15,384 nt of DNA. Origin: Maritimibacter sp. (GTDB lineage: Bacteria; Pseudomonadota; Alphaproteobacteria; Rhodobacterales; Rhodobacteraceae). Shown one piece after another: positions 1-7,519 of this stretch. Positions within the stretch are counted from its first letter, which is position 1. Every line of letters begins with the position of its first letter. The notes beneath the pieces were generated by a model. The model was not told the origin of the DNA and ran no database searches. It saw only the letters and a program-made list of their open reading frames with translations. The stretch spans positions 1 through 15,384 of the forward strand of contig JAGRMP010000531.1 in assembly GCA_020441225.1 (NCBI GenBank), written 5' to 3'. A program made the translations under genes and the position numbers.

Positions 1-565
1 CGATCACCAGGATCATGCCCGCCAGTGCCAAAAGCCCGGCGCGCGGGCCGGCGATCTCGCCCCCGTCCCAGATCCCGGCCCAGCCGAGATGGGTCGCGAG
101 GTTGGCGAGCCAGAACAGCGAGATGAAGACCAGAAAGACCACGTTCTGCGGTTTCGGGCGCCGCAGCAGGAGCCCGGCGATCTTGACCCAGAGGATCGGC
201 ATAAAGGCGAGATCGACCGCCGCGACTGGCCCCGGCGGCAGGCTGCCCGAGACCCACAGCGCGACCCGGCCCGCGAGCCAGACCGCCGCGGCCAGGCCGA
301 TGAACCGGTGCCGCGCCGCTGCGGCGCCGGTCCAGTTCGGCACCGCGGTCAGAAGGAACCCCCCGAGCGCCGCCGAACCGTAGCCGAAGACCAACTCATG
401 GGCGTGCCATTCATGCGGCGCCATCGCGAAAGGAACCCTGGTGACCATTCCGCCGGTGTAATGCACCCCGAGATAGATCTCCCACCAGCCCATCGCGAGG
501 ATCGCGAACAACCCGGCGCCGAGGAAGAACACCCGGAACCCTGCGCTGAAGAGCCGTTTCAACAT
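1..565 (-). CDS. nnrS: NnrS family heme-copper membrane protein (3' end outside window)
   Basis: The reading frame starts at an ATG at 565 and stays open to the left edge, so the first 188 residues are visible of a family that is usually about 400 residues. Residues 49-56 read APHEWHAH, and the following residues 60-80 contain GYGSAALGGF and LTAVPNWTG. This is the hallmark N-terminal stretch of NnrS (PF05940), with His51, His54 and His56 as candidate metal or heme ligands. Several hydrophobic segments are visible, including about 11-27 and 59-75. Family knowledge: NnrS is a polytopic inner-membrane heme- and copper-containing protein, controlled by NnrR in denitrifying Rhodobacter and linked to nitric oxide stress tolerance. 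The FNR/NnrR-like box at 628-641 lies 63 bp upstream of the start, consistent with that regulation. The Shine-Dalgarno sequence is weak (ACGGGTG). Identification is confident; the C-terminal part cannot be assessed. Confidence 0.92.
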   Translation of the reverse strand, partial: MLKRLFSAGFRVFFLGAGLFAILAMGWWEIYLGVHYTGGMVTRVPFAMAPHEWHAHELVFGYGSAALGGFLLTAVPNWTGAAAARHRFIGLAAAVWLAGRVALWVSGSLPPGPVAAVDLAFMPILWVKIAGLLLRRPKPQNVVFLVFISLFWLANLATHLGWAGIWDGGEIAGPRAGLLALAGMILVI

Positions 566-627
566 GGCACCCGTTCGATATCGATGATCTTTGGCACAGA
601 GGTTCGCACAAAGCGGCGGCGCCGGGC

Positions 628-641
628 TTAACAAAAATCAA
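628..641. promoter_or_regulatory. FNR/NnrR-type binding site
   Basis: The sequence TTAAC-AAAA-ATCAA matches the FNR/Dnr/NnrR consensus TTGAT-N4-ATCAA with a perfect right half and 3 of 5 bases in the left half. Its centre is 69-70 bp from the nnrS start and about 74 bp from the start at 708, so it could serve either or both divergent genes. The position and the NnrS neighbour support control by oxygen or nitric oxide. Whether FNR, NnrR or Dnr binds cannot be told from the site. Confidence 0.6.
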
Positions 642-707
642 GTCCCCGACGCGGTCCTTGTGTCACAAGGGGTTGCACGGGAAGGCCCCGGAAAAGGAGC
701 GGCGCGC

Positions 708-959
708 ATGCCAGACAGCAGCCCCACATCTGCGTCCCGCTGGTCGCGCCGCAAGCTTGCGGTCGTCCTCTTTCCCTTCGTTGCCGCGGCTGTGGCGATC
801 AACCTGTTCCTTGCGTCCCTGATCGGCGCGTCTTTCGGCCTTCCCGTGCTCACCCCGCACCTCGCAGTCGCCCTCTCGGTTCCGCTCGGCGTGCCCGCAA
901 CCTGGGCAGCGGCGCGCTGGGTCGACGGGTTGCTCGATCAGGCAGAGGACGGGCGCTGA
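708..959 (+). CDS. Small two-helix membrane protein divergent from nnrS
   Basis: This 83-residue protein starts at the ATG at 708, chosen because GGAG at 696-699 sits 8 nt upstream; the frame extends further upstream (to 591) but without a ribosome binding site. Two hydrophobic segments are visible at about residues 17-39 and 47-68. A basic stretch (RWSRRK, 11-16) precedes the first helix and a short acidic tail ends the protein, which suggests both termini face the cytoplasm. No catalytic motif is visible and I do not recognise the family. Small membrane proteins are often found beside nnrS and nor genes in alphaproteobacteria, so a role in nitric oxide or denitrification physiology is possible but rests only on position and on the shared FNR-like box at 628-641. 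Confidence 0.7.
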   Translation: MPDSSPTSASRWSRRKLAVVLFPFVAAAVAINLFLASLIGASFGLPVLTPHLAVALSVPLGVPATWAAARWVDGLLDQAEDGR

Positions 960-1081
960 GCCGGGCGCCGATGACGGACCCTGGGCGTGGCATTTCGCAG
1001 GCCGCCTGCCTGGGCGTGTTACAAGAACGACGAACCGGCCCGCCCGACGGCGAGACACCGGCACAACGTGAGACCCTGACC

Positions 1082-1474
1082 ATGGAAACCACCCGACAAA
1101 CCGCGCGGTCCCGAGCCCTCGGCGGTGTTGCCGGGGTGTTCGGCCTCGTCACCCTTGCCGCCGCCGGCAATGTCCTGTTCGGCCCGGCAGCGGTGCAGAA
1201 TCTGGCCGGCGACATCGTCCCCTTCGTTGTCTGGTTCAATTTCTGCGCAGGCTTCGCCTATCTCGCGGCCGCAATCGGGCTCTGGACCGCCCGGCCGTGG
1301 GGCCATCGCCTGGCCAAGGTGATCGCCGTGGCGACCCTCGTGGCGGGCCTCGGCTTTGCCTTGGTCGCCCTGGCGGGCGAACCCGTCGAGCCTCGGACCG
1401 GTGCCGCCCTCGCCCTGCGCACCGCGGTCTGGGCCCTGCTCGCCCGTCTCTCCGTCCCGCGGAAGGGATCCTGA
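1082..1474 (+). CDS. Hypothetical four-helix membrane protein
   Basis: This 130-residue protein is read from the ATG at 1082 (METTRQ). The frame can be extended to an ATG at 971, but the extra 37 residues are polar and unlike a membrane protein N-terminus. Four hydrophobic segments are visible at about 12-34, 44-69, 79-98 and 106-124, separated by short loops, with RPWGHRLAK between helices 2 and 3. It follows the 708-959 gene on the same strand after 122 bp, so co-transcription is possible but not certain. No enzymatic motif is visible and I do not recognise the family. The Shine-Dalgarno sequence is poor (GTGAGA, about 8-13 nt upstream), so the start is the least certain part. Position suggests membership of the nnrS neighbourhood. 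Confidence 0.62.
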   Translation: METTRQTARSRALGGVAGVFGLVTLAAAGNVLFGPAAVQNLAGDIVPFVVWFNFCAGFAYLAAAIGLWTARPWGHRLAKVIAVATLVAGLGFALVALAGEPVEPRTGAALALRTAVWALLARLSVPRKGS

Positions 1475-1897
1475 GCACGCCCCTTCCCGCCGATGGGCAG
1501 GTGTCGCGACACGGCCCCCGCGGGCGCACCTTCCGGGGGAGGGGCGGGCAAGGGGGGGAGACACGCCGCACCAGGAATGTGAACCGGTTGCGGCTGTCCT
1601 CAGCGATGGCGGCAACGGTTCTCAGCCGCGCCATGGTGCGGATGCGACCGGTTTCGGGGATGGTCAAATAGCGGTCGATGCCGATCTCGGCGGGTCGCGG
1701 CGCTCGTGGCCCGCAACACCCCGCCGTTCCGGCGCCGCGGCATTCAACGAAGACGACACGGCAGCGTGCCGGCGCAGCTCCAAATGGGTCCGTTTCGGAT
1801 GCCGAGAAGGGGGTCTTTCTTCCCTGCCGATCGGAAAACACGACCCGGAGCGCTTCGGATCTGCGCGCCGGACCGCATGTCCGGAACCGGCGGGGAC
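1475..1897. other. 423-bp spacer with no confident gene
   Basis: This stretch lies between two convergent genes, the four-helix protein (+) and the SDR (-). Its left part (1480-1555) is a dense set of inverted repeats, listed separately. On the minus strand, 1688-1560 reads like a short protein fragment (RYLTIPETGRIRTMARL within it) with mostly G or C third codon positions. It has no convincing start or ribosome binding site, and the frame simply continues as open GC-rich sequence on both sides. It may be a remnant of a broken gene. The rest (1700-1897) shows nothing recognisable. Confidence 0.45.
1480..1555. repeat. Nested GC-rich inverted repeats, possible terminator or structured RNA
   Basis: Outer arms are CCCCTTCCCGCC (1480-1491) and GGCGGG-C-AAGGGG (1543-1555), complementary apart from one extra base. 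Inside lie a perfect 12-bp palindrome GTGTCGCGACAC (1501-1512) and a hairpin with arms CCCCCG (1515-1520) and CGGGGG (1534-1539). The set starts 6 bp after the stop of the four-helix gene, so it could end that transcript, but no U-run follows, so it is not a classical intrinsic terminator on either strand. Confidence 0.4.
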
Positions 1898-2641
1898 CTA
1901 GGTGTTGACGGAGCCGCCGTCGACCGCGAGCGTCTGGCCGGTCATGAACAGGCTTTCGTCCGAAGCGAGGAACAGGAGCGCGCCGACGAGGTCTTCCGGG
2001 TGGCCATCGCGCTTGAGGGCGCGCGAGGCGATCACCCGGTCGCGGGCGCCGGCGATGTGATCCGCGTTCTCGAGGAGGCTGCTGCTGAGCGTCAGCCCGG
2101 GGGCGAGCGAGTTGACCCGCACGCCGCTGCCGCCAAGCTCGCGCGAAAGGGCCCGCGTCATCGCCGCCACCGCGCCTTTGGACGCGATATAGGGCAGCAT
2201 CTGCGGCATGCCCTTGTAGACGGTGCCCGAGGTGATGTTGATGATCGACCCGCGCCCGCGCGCCTCCATGCCGGGGGCGACGGCCTGGACCATCTGTGCT
2301 GTGCCGCGGACGTTGACGGTGAGCACCCTGTCCCAGTCTTCCGTGCGCCACGCGGCGTAGCCGAGCATCGGCAGCGTGGCGAAGACCGCGGCGTTGTTGA
2401 CGAGCACATCGACGGGGCCCAGCCGGTCCTCGGTCTCTGCGGCGATCCGGGCGCAGGCCTCGGGGTCGGAAATGTCGGCCGCGATGAACAGGCCGCCGAT
2501 TTCGTCCGCGAGCGCCGCGCCGTCGGCGATATCGGCAACCGCGACCCGGGCGCCTTCGCCCGCGAACGCTGTGGCGAAGACGCGGCCCAGCCCCTTGGCG
2601 CCGCCGGTGACGATACAGGTCTTGCCGCTCAAACGTCCCAT
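1898..2641 (-). CDS. Short-chain dehydrogenase/reductase (SDR)
   Basis: This 247-residue classical SDR has a full set of motifs. The Rossmann motif TGGAKGLG is at 12-19, Asp37 at the end of the second strand indicates a preference for NAD(H), VNNAA is at 81-85, and the catalytic tetrad is Asn110, Ser138, Tyr151 and Lys155 (YIASK). The C-terminus MTGQTLAVDGG is typical. It oxidises an alcohol or reduces a carbonyl in the cytoplasm; the substrate is not evident. The ATG at 2641 is preceded by GGGAG about 8 nt upstream, 18 bp after the stop of the FAD monooxygenase, so it is the last gene of the seven-gene operon. Within the cluster it may interconvert an alcohol or dihydrodiol with the corresponding carbonyl or catechol, but that is inference. 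Confidence 0.92.
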   Translation of the reverse strand: MGRLSGKTCIVTGGAKGLGRVFATAFAGEGARVAVADIADGAALADEIGGLFIAADISDPEACARIAAETEDRLGPVDVLVNNAAVFATLPMLGYAAWRTEDWDRVLTVNVRGTAQMVQAVAPGMEARGRGSIINITSGTVYKGMPQMLPYIASKGAVAAMTRALSRELGGSGVRVNSLAPGLTLSSSLLENADHIAGARDRVIASRALKRDGHPEDLVGALLFLASDESLFMTGQTLAVDGGSVNT

Positions 2642-2659
2642 CTGCAGATCTCCCAGGTG

Positions 2660-4237
2660 TCAGGCGCCGATGGCGCGGTCGAGGATCGTCTCCGGTTCGC
2701 CCGCGTTTCCGCTCCCGTCGCCGCACCACGCCACGAAACCGTCGGGACGCACCAGGATCAGCGGCGCAAGGTAGTCGCCGCGTTCGCCCGCGAAGCTGTC
2801 CGACACGACGTCGAGCCGCACGTTTCGTTTGGCGGCCGCGGTGGTGAACCCGGCCGCCGCGTTCTCGCCAGTGAAATCGAACAGGGTGAAGCCGGAGCCG
2901 AGAGCCTGGTAAGTGCTGCGCCCGTCCGACAAGGCCCGCGGCGCGAGGTGGTGGCCGGCCCGCGCCTCGAAGCGGTGATCGCCGCGCGCGCTTGGGCTGC
3001 CTGTGCCGCCGATGATCGGCGAGCCGGCATAGTTGGGCTCGAAAGCGAGAACTTCCGTGGCGCCCGCGTTGCGGGCCGCCCATTTTTTGGCAAATTGCGC
3101 GGCGTCCGTCTCGGGCCTGTAGGCGGCCAGGAAGGCGCGGTCCTCTTCGATGAAGCGTTGGATGAAGTCCCGTGAGGTCGAGGCGAAGACGGGCCGGCGC
3201 TCCGCATCGTAGCTGTCGAGGAGGCTGTCACCGGCCCAACCTTCGAGCGTGGCGGCAAGTTTCCAGCCGAGGTTGCGCGCATCTTCGAACCCGGAGTTGA
3301 CCCCATAGCCGCCGTAGGGCGGATGGCTGTGGCAGGCGTCGCCGGCAATCAGGACCCGCCCGGCGCGGTATCGGTCGGCAAGGGCGAAACGCAGATCCCA
3401 GAACCCGACATAGCTGACGTCGAGATCGAACGGCCGGCCCACCGCCGCGTGCAGCATCGCCGCGAAGTCGCTGGTCTCATCGGTGCTCTCGGGCACTGGC
3501 GCGTGGTAGAACCATTCCCCCTCGCCGTCGACGCGACCGAGGAACCGCCAGTAGCCGTTCAGCTCCGGCACCAGTGCGTTGTAAAACGACCGCATACCGT
3601 ATCGCTCGGTCAGGAGCCGGTCCAGCTCGGTCGATCTGAACACCAGGAGCACCATCTTGCGGTCATGTGCGGTGAGCGTCTGCGGGATCCCGGCCGCGTC
3701 GCGCACCCGCGAGCGGCTGCCGTCGCACCCCACGAGATACCGGCCTCGCAGCACGGCACTGCCCTCGGGGTCTACCTGCGAGACTGTGACGGTGACCCCC
3801 GCCGTGTCCTGTTCGAAACCGTCGAACGACCAGCCGTGGCGGATATCGATCGCGGCGAGGGCCTCCGCACGCGCGCGCAGGACGGCCTCGGTGCGGTATT
3901 GCGGCATCCGGTCGGGGGTTTGGCCGTAGAAAGCGCCCACGCTTTCGCGCGGCAACCAGTCGTAGGCATAGTCGCTGAGCAGGGTGCCGTAGGTCACGAG
4001 CCCGCCGTTGGCGACGCCGGGGGGCATGAGCCGGGCCGCCCGCATCTCGGGTTCACAGCCCCAGCTGTCGATATTCTCGAGACTGCGTTGGGTCAGGTTC
4101 TGGCCCTTGGGCACGTGGTGCAGTTCGCGTGTCCGCTCCACGAGGCCCACCGAGTGCCCGCGCTGCCCGAGATCGATCGCCAGCCCCATCCCCACCGGAC
4201 CGCCGCCCACGATGATGACGTCATGCGTGAAATCCAT
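2660..4237 (-). CDS. Class A FAD-dependent aromatic monooxygenase
   Basis: A 525-residue flavoprotein hydroxylase of the PF01494 family. The N-terminal FAD-binding motif VGGGPVG is at 10-16, the CDGSRSRVR motif (DG motif) at 171-179, and the second FAD motif RVLIAGDACHSHPP at 294-307, followed by GYGVNSGFEDARNLGWKLA. The C-terminal part (about 420-525, ending with LVRPDGFVAWCGDG) has the thioredoxin-like fold region found in phenol hydroxylase, MhpA and resorcinol hydroxylase relatives. Family members use NAD(P)H and O2 to hydroxylate phenolic or related rings. The start at 4237 is chosen over the in-frame start at 4303 because AGGAGAGG (4252-4245) precedes it and the FAD motif then begins near residue 8, as usual. 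It follows the aldehyde dehydrogenase by 37 bp. An aromatic substrate is likely; which one is unknown. Confidence 0.92.
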   Translation of the reverse strand: MDFTHDVIIVGGGPVGMGLAIDLGQRGHSVGLVERTRELHHVPKGQNLTQRSLENIDSWGCEPEMRAARLMPPGVANGGLVTYGTLLSDYAYDWLPRESVGAFYGQTPDRMPQYRTEAVLRARAEALAAIDIRHGWSFDGFEQDTAGVTVTVSQVDPEGSAVLRGRYLVGCDGSRSRVRDAAGIPQTLTAHDRKMVLLVFRSTELDRLLTERYGMRSFYNALVPELNGYWRFLGRVDGEGEWFYHAPVPESTDETSDFAAMLHAAVGRPFDLDVSYVGFWDLRFALADRYRAGRVLIAGDACHSHPPYGGYGVNSGFEDARNLGWKLAATLEGWAGDSLLDSYDAERRPVFASTSRDFIQRFIEEDRAFLAAYRPETDAAQFAKKWAARNAGATEVLAFEPNYAGSPIIGGTGSPSARGDHRFEARAGHHLAPRALSDGRSTYQALGSGFTLFDFTGENAAAGFTTAAAKRNVRLDVVSDSFAGERGDYLAPLILVRPDGFVAWCGDGSGNAGEPETILDRAIGA

Positions 4238-4244
4238 CCGCTTC

Positions 4245-4252
4245 CCTCTCCT
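4245..4252 (-). promoter_or_regulatory. Ribosome binding site of the FAD monooxygenase
   Basis: AGGAGAGG on the minus strand, 7 nt before the ATG at 4237. It decides this start over the in-frame codon at 4303, which would overlap the aldehyde dehydrogenase coding end and add 22 polar residues before the FAD motif. Confidence 0.75.
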
Positions 4253-4274
4253 CGCTGGACCGTGCCGGACCGCG

Positions 4275-5708
4275 TCAGACCGTGCCCGGCTCGAAATAGA
4301 CATGCTTGGTTTCGAGAAAATCGTTGAGCCCCTCGACCCCGTGCAGCCGCCCGAGGCCCGATTGGCCGAAGCCGCCGGTCTCGGCCTCGGCGAACAGCCT
4401 CAGGTGGCTGTTGATCCAGACCGTTCCGGACCGGATCGCCCGGCTCATCCGCAGCGCGCGGCCGACATCCGCGGTAAAGACCGAGGCGGCCAGCCCGTAG
4501 GCCGTCGCATTCGCCTTCGCCACCGCCTCGGCCTCGTCGGCGAAGGTCTCGAGCGACACGACGGGGCCGAACAGCTCCTCCTGCACCAGCTCGGACTGCA
4601 GGTTGTCGATGCGGAACAGGGTGGGCGTGAGGAAGGCGCCGCGCTCGAGCGGGTGCCCGCGCAGGACGAGCTCGCCCTCGTCGCCGGCCTGCTCGATCAG
4701 GGCGAGCAGGCGGGCCTGGTTGTCGGTGTCGATGAGCGACCCGCATTGCGAGGCCGGATCGGCCCCCGGTCCCACCCGCACCGCATTGTACGAAGCGATC
4801 ATCTTCTCCTCGAATGCTTTCGCGATGCTTTCATGGACCAGGAACCGCGCGGCCGCGACGCACATCTGCCCGGCCATCGGCAGCGAGCCGCGGGTCAACT
4901 CCCTTACCGCCTTGTCGAGATCGGCGTCGGCAAAGATCACCGCCGGGGCCTTGCCGCCAAGCTCCAGGGCGACGCGTTTGAGCGTCTTCGCGGCGGCCGC
5001 CTGGATCTGGCGGCCGGTGCGGCTGGACCCAGTGAAAGAGATCACGTCGATGTCACGGCTCGCCACCATCGCCTGACCGACCTCGATCCCGTTCTCGTTG
5101 ACCGAGTTGACGACGCCCGCCGGGAGCGACAGGCAATCGGCGAAACACTGCATCAGCCGCGCGTGCACCAGAGGGGTCTGGTGCGCCGGCTTGATGACCG
5201 CGGTGCAGCCCGCGGCCAAGGCCGGCGCGAGCGAGCGCAGGAGCAGCGTCACCGGCGCGTTCCAGGGCACGATGATGCCGGCCACGCCCGCCGCCTCGCG
5301 GGCGAAGAGCGAGACCTGTCCCGGCCCGATCTCCTGCATGCTGCCGCGGATGTTGCGCGCGAGCCCGCCGTAGTAGCGCGCCTCGGAGATCGCGCCGAGG
5401 GTTTCGCCCAGCGCTTCCGAGCGCAGCTTGCCGTTCTCGGCGACCACCAGATCGGCGATCTCGTCCCTGGCCGCTTCCAGCCGGTCGGCGATCTCGAAGA
5501 GCGCCTGGGCCCGGAGCCGCGGCGAGGCCGCCCAGGTGCCCTCGGCAAAGACCGTTCGGGCCGCCGCCGCCGCCTCGTCGGCCAGCGCGGCGCTGCCGGG
5601 GTGGAACTGGCCGAGCACCGTGCCGTCGGCGGGGTTGGTGCTGTCGAGCGTGGCGCCGCCGTCGTCGCGCCACTGGCCTGCGATGAAATGCCTTGCTGCG
5701 AGTGTCAT
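4275..5708 (-). CDS. NAD(P)-dependent aldehyde dehydrogenase
   Basis: A 477-residue ALDH superfamily protein (PF00171) of normal length. Visible landmarks are the oxyanion Asn150 in PWNAP, Lys173 in VIKPA, the cofactor loop FTGSSRTG (225-232), the general base Glu249 in LELGGK and the catalytic Cys283 in GQMCVAA, followed by EELFGPVVSLETF. These predict an active enzyme that oxidises an aldehyde to the acid, in the cytoplasm. The general look is that of the broad betaine, vanillin and hydroxymuconic semialdehyde dehydrogenase group; the substrate cannot be assigned. It starts at 5708, 9 bp after the amidohydrolase stop, with a GAGGAC ribosome binding site inside that gap and stop codon. Position suggests it handles an aldehyde made by the amidohydrolase or by the divergent ThDP enzyme. 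Confidence 0.94.
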   Translation of the reverse strand: MTLAARHFIAGQWRDDGGATLDSTNPADGTVLGQFHPGSAALADEAAAAARTVFAEGTWAASPRLRAQALFEIADRLEAARDEIADLVVAENGKLRSEALGETLGAISEARYYGGLARNIRGSMQEIGPGQVSLFAREAAGVAGIIVPWNAPVTLLLRSLAPALAAGCTAVIKPAHQTPLVHARLMQCFADCLSLPAGVVNSVNENGIEVGQAMVASRDIDVISFTGSSRTGRQIQAAAAKTLKRVALELGGKAPAVIFADADLDKAVRELTRGSLPMAGQMCVAAARFLVHESIAKAFEEKMIASYNAVRVGPGADPASQCGSLIDTDNQARLLALIEQAGDEGELVLRGHPLERGAFLTPTLFRIDNLQSELVQEELFGPVVSLETFADEAEAVAKANATAYGLAASVFTADVGRALRMSRAIRSGTVWINSHLRLFAEAETGGFGQSGLGRLHGVEGLNDFLETKHVYFEPGTV

Positions 5709-5717
5709 GGTCTGTCC

Positions 5718-6734
5718 TCAGATCTCCAGCCCGAGAAGCGCGACCGCGTTGTCCTGAAAGATCTTGGCCCGCTGCGTTTCGGTGATGTCCAGCTCTTCGA
5801 TGATGCGGATGGTTTCGCGGATATACATCGGCCCTTTCTCCGGGTCGAAAGGCGCGTCGGAGGCGAACAGCACCCGGTCTTCGCCGAAGAATTCCATCGC
5901 GTGCAGGATTGCCCGGGCCGAGCCGAACGAAGCGGTGTCGGCCTGAAATTCCTTGAAGTATTCGAGGTGCGGCCGCTTCAGCGCGCGGCGCACGGCGCCA
6001 AGGTCGCGGTCGGTGGTGCGGGCCCCCATCTGGTCCCAGCCCGGTCCGACCCGGCCCTCGAAGAACGGCACCATGCCGCCGGCATGGTGGGTGATGACCT
6101 TGAGGCCGGAATAGCGGTCGAAGTGCCCGGAGAAGACCAGCCGCGCCATGGCGGCGGAGGTCTCGTAGGGCCAGCCGAAGGTCCACCAGATTTCGTATTC
6201 GGACCGGTCTTCGGTCAGGTAGTCGGGGAAGTTCGCGCCGCGCGCCGGGTGCAGCCAGATCGGTTTACCGGCCTTGTGCATATAGGCGAAGAACGGCTCG
6301 AATTCGGGCAGGTCGAGTGGCTTGCCCGAGACGTTGGTGAAGATCTGCATGCCGACCGCGCCGAGGTCCTCGATGTTGCGCCGCGCGTCCTCGACCATTG
6401 CCGCGGGGTTCGACATCACCGCAGTGCCGATGAAGCCGGGGAAACGGTCCGGATAGCGCTGGCAGAGCTCGGCCATGGAATCCGAGGCAATGGTGGCGAG
6501 CTCCAACGCCTTGGCGGGATCTGCGTATTTCTCGAACGGTGGCGAGGCGATGGAGAGGATCTGGCAGTAGTCTTCGCCGAACAGGTCCATCACCTCGAAC
6601 CGCCGGTCGAGATCGGTCATCATCGGCACCGCCTCGGAGCGGCGGGTGATGTCGGTGGTCTCGCCCACATGGGCGATCAGCGCCTCGTGGAAGGGCTTCG
6701 GCCAGATGTGGTTGAACACGTCGATCTTCTTCAT
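5718..6734 (-). CDS. Amidohydrolase-2 family metal enzyme, probable decarboxylase or hydrolase
   Basis: A 338-residue member of PF04909, the family of ACMSD, gamma-resorcylate decarboxylase and related enzymes, and of their usual length. Metal and catalytic positions seen are His9 (KIDVFNHIWP), His162 (WLHPARG), His216-His217 (ITHHAGG) and Asp293 (LFASDAPF). The usual HxH at the N-terminus is FNH here, so the first His is Phe7. Family knowledge: members use one divalent metal for nonoxidative decarboxylation of an aromatic or enol acid, or for hydrolysis of a C-C, ester or lactone bond. Its ATG at 6734 overlaps the IclR stop (ATGA), and GGAGGAC at 6745-6739 is a good ribosome binding site. 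Decarboxylation of a hydroxybenzoate-like acid before or after the FAD monooxygenase step is plausible, but the altered motif leaves the reaction open. Confidence 0.88.
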   Translation of the reverse strand: MKKIDVFNHIWPKPFHEALIAHVGETTDITRRSEAVPMMTDLDRRFEVMDLFGEDYCQILSIASPPFEKYADPAKALELATIASDSMAELCQRYPDRFPGFIGTAVMSNPAAMVEDARRNIEDLGAVGMQIFTNVSGKPLDLPEFEPFFAYMHKAGKPIWLHPARGANFPDYLTEDRSEYEIWWTFGWPYETSAAMARLVFSGHFDRYSGLKVITHHAGGMVPFFEGRVGPGWDQMGARTTDRDLGAVRRALKRPHLEYFKEFQADTASFGSARAILHAMEFFGEDRVLFASDAPFDPEKGPMYIRETIRIIEELDITETQRAKIFQDNAVALLGLEI

Positions 6735-7519
6735 CGTTGTCCTCCGGATGTGGCAATTGGGGAAGGCGCGTCTGGGGTCTCCGGGGCGCGCGCCGTCGCG
6801 GCGGAGACCTCGGCGACCGCGGCCCGGATCGCCGCTTCAAGCCCGGCCCGGTCGAGGGCCGCGTAAGCGCGCGCCTCCATCGAGACGCAGAACGAGGCAA
6901 GCGGGTGGCCGCGGTCATCGAGGATCGGGGCCGCGGTGCCAACGATGCCCGGCGTGACCTCGCCGTGGGCGACGGCCATGCCGCTGCGCCGGATCGCGCG
7001 CAGGCGTTTGAACACCGCGTCGTCGATCTGTCCCGAAGCGTAGGCCGGATCTGCGGCGAGCAGCTGGGTCTGGCGACGTTTCGGCAGGTTGGCCAGGATC
7101 ACTTTCGACGCTGCGCCGGTGGTGAGCGGCATCGGCCGTCCGCGCGGATAGCTGGTGCGCACTTTCGGGTCGCGGCTGGCCGAGGCCACGCAGAGCAGCT
7201 TGTCGCCGTACCATTGCGCGAGGAAGGCGGTGCCGGGGAAGCGGCCGGCGAGATCGTCGAGATGCGTCTGGCTGAAGGCGACCAGCGGGTCGGACTTGCG
7301 CACCAGGAAGTCGAGCTCCACGAGGTGGGGACCCAGGGCATAGCTGCCGCCCGGGACCGGCGCGAGAAAGCCGTTTTCCTTGAGGAGCTTGAGATAGCGG
7401 TAGAGGGTCGGGCGCGAATAGCCGAGCGCGTCGATCATCTCTTGCGGCGACCACTGCAGCCGGGTTTCGCTATAGAGGGCAAGGATGGCCAGGAGGCGGT
7501 CTCCGCTCGCGATACTCAT
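6731..7519 (-). CDS. IclR family transcriptional regulator
   Basis: A 262-residue IclR-type regulator. The N-terminal winged helix-turn-helix occupies about 5-65, with the recognition helix in SRPTLYRYLKLL (35-46) and the wing around PGGSYALGP (56-64). The effector-binding GAF-like domain spans about 75-245 and includes RPMPLTTGAASKVILA and the conserved late segment VGTAAPILDDRGHPLASFCVSM. The ATG at 7519 overlaps the permease stop (ATGA), and the gene's own stop overlaps the amidohydrolase ATG in the same way, so the regulator is translated from inside the operon. The most likely targets are the inverted repeats at 10435-10474 in the divergent promoter region, which would make it autoregulated. 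The effector is unknown; it is probably the imported substrate or an intermediate. The unusual C-terminal tail (about 246-262) is Pro/Ala/Ser-rich and probably disordered. Confidence 0.93.
   Translation of the reverse strand: MSIASGDRLLAILALYSETRLQWSPQEMIDALGYSRPTLYRYLKLLKENGFLAPVPGGSYALGPHLVELDFLVRKSDPLVAFSQTHLDDLAGRFPGTAFLAQWYGDKLLCVASASRDPKVRTSYPRGRPMPLTTGAASKVILANLPKRRQTQLLAADPAYASGQIDDAVFKRLRAIRRSGMAVAHGEVTPGIVGTAAPILDDRGHPLASFCVSMEARAYAALDRAGLEAAIRAAVAEVSAATARAPETPDAPSPIATSGGQR

Noticed and set aside
971..1081. An upstream start extending the four-helix protein by 37 residues
   Set aside because: The extra segment is polar, lacks a ribosome binding site, and would place a long unstructured tail before the first membrane helix.
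1236..3083. A 615-codon minus-strand open frame overlapping the SDR and monooxygenase in another frame
   Set aside because: Most of it is a shadow of the real genes. Only the short 1560-1688 part looked protein-like, and it is reported as a possible remnant rather than a gene.
1706..3175. A 489-codon plus-strand frame opposite the SDR
   Set aside because: It has no motifs or credible start and overlaps a fully motif-supported SDR on the other strand.
4008..6866. A 952-codon open frame on the plus strand opposite the monooxygenase, ALDH and amidohydrolase genes
   Set aside because: The opposite strand encodes three proteins with intact catalytic motifs. The plus-strand translation is a low-complexity Arg/Gly/Ala/Asp-rich string without domains, as expected from antisense frames in high-GC genes.
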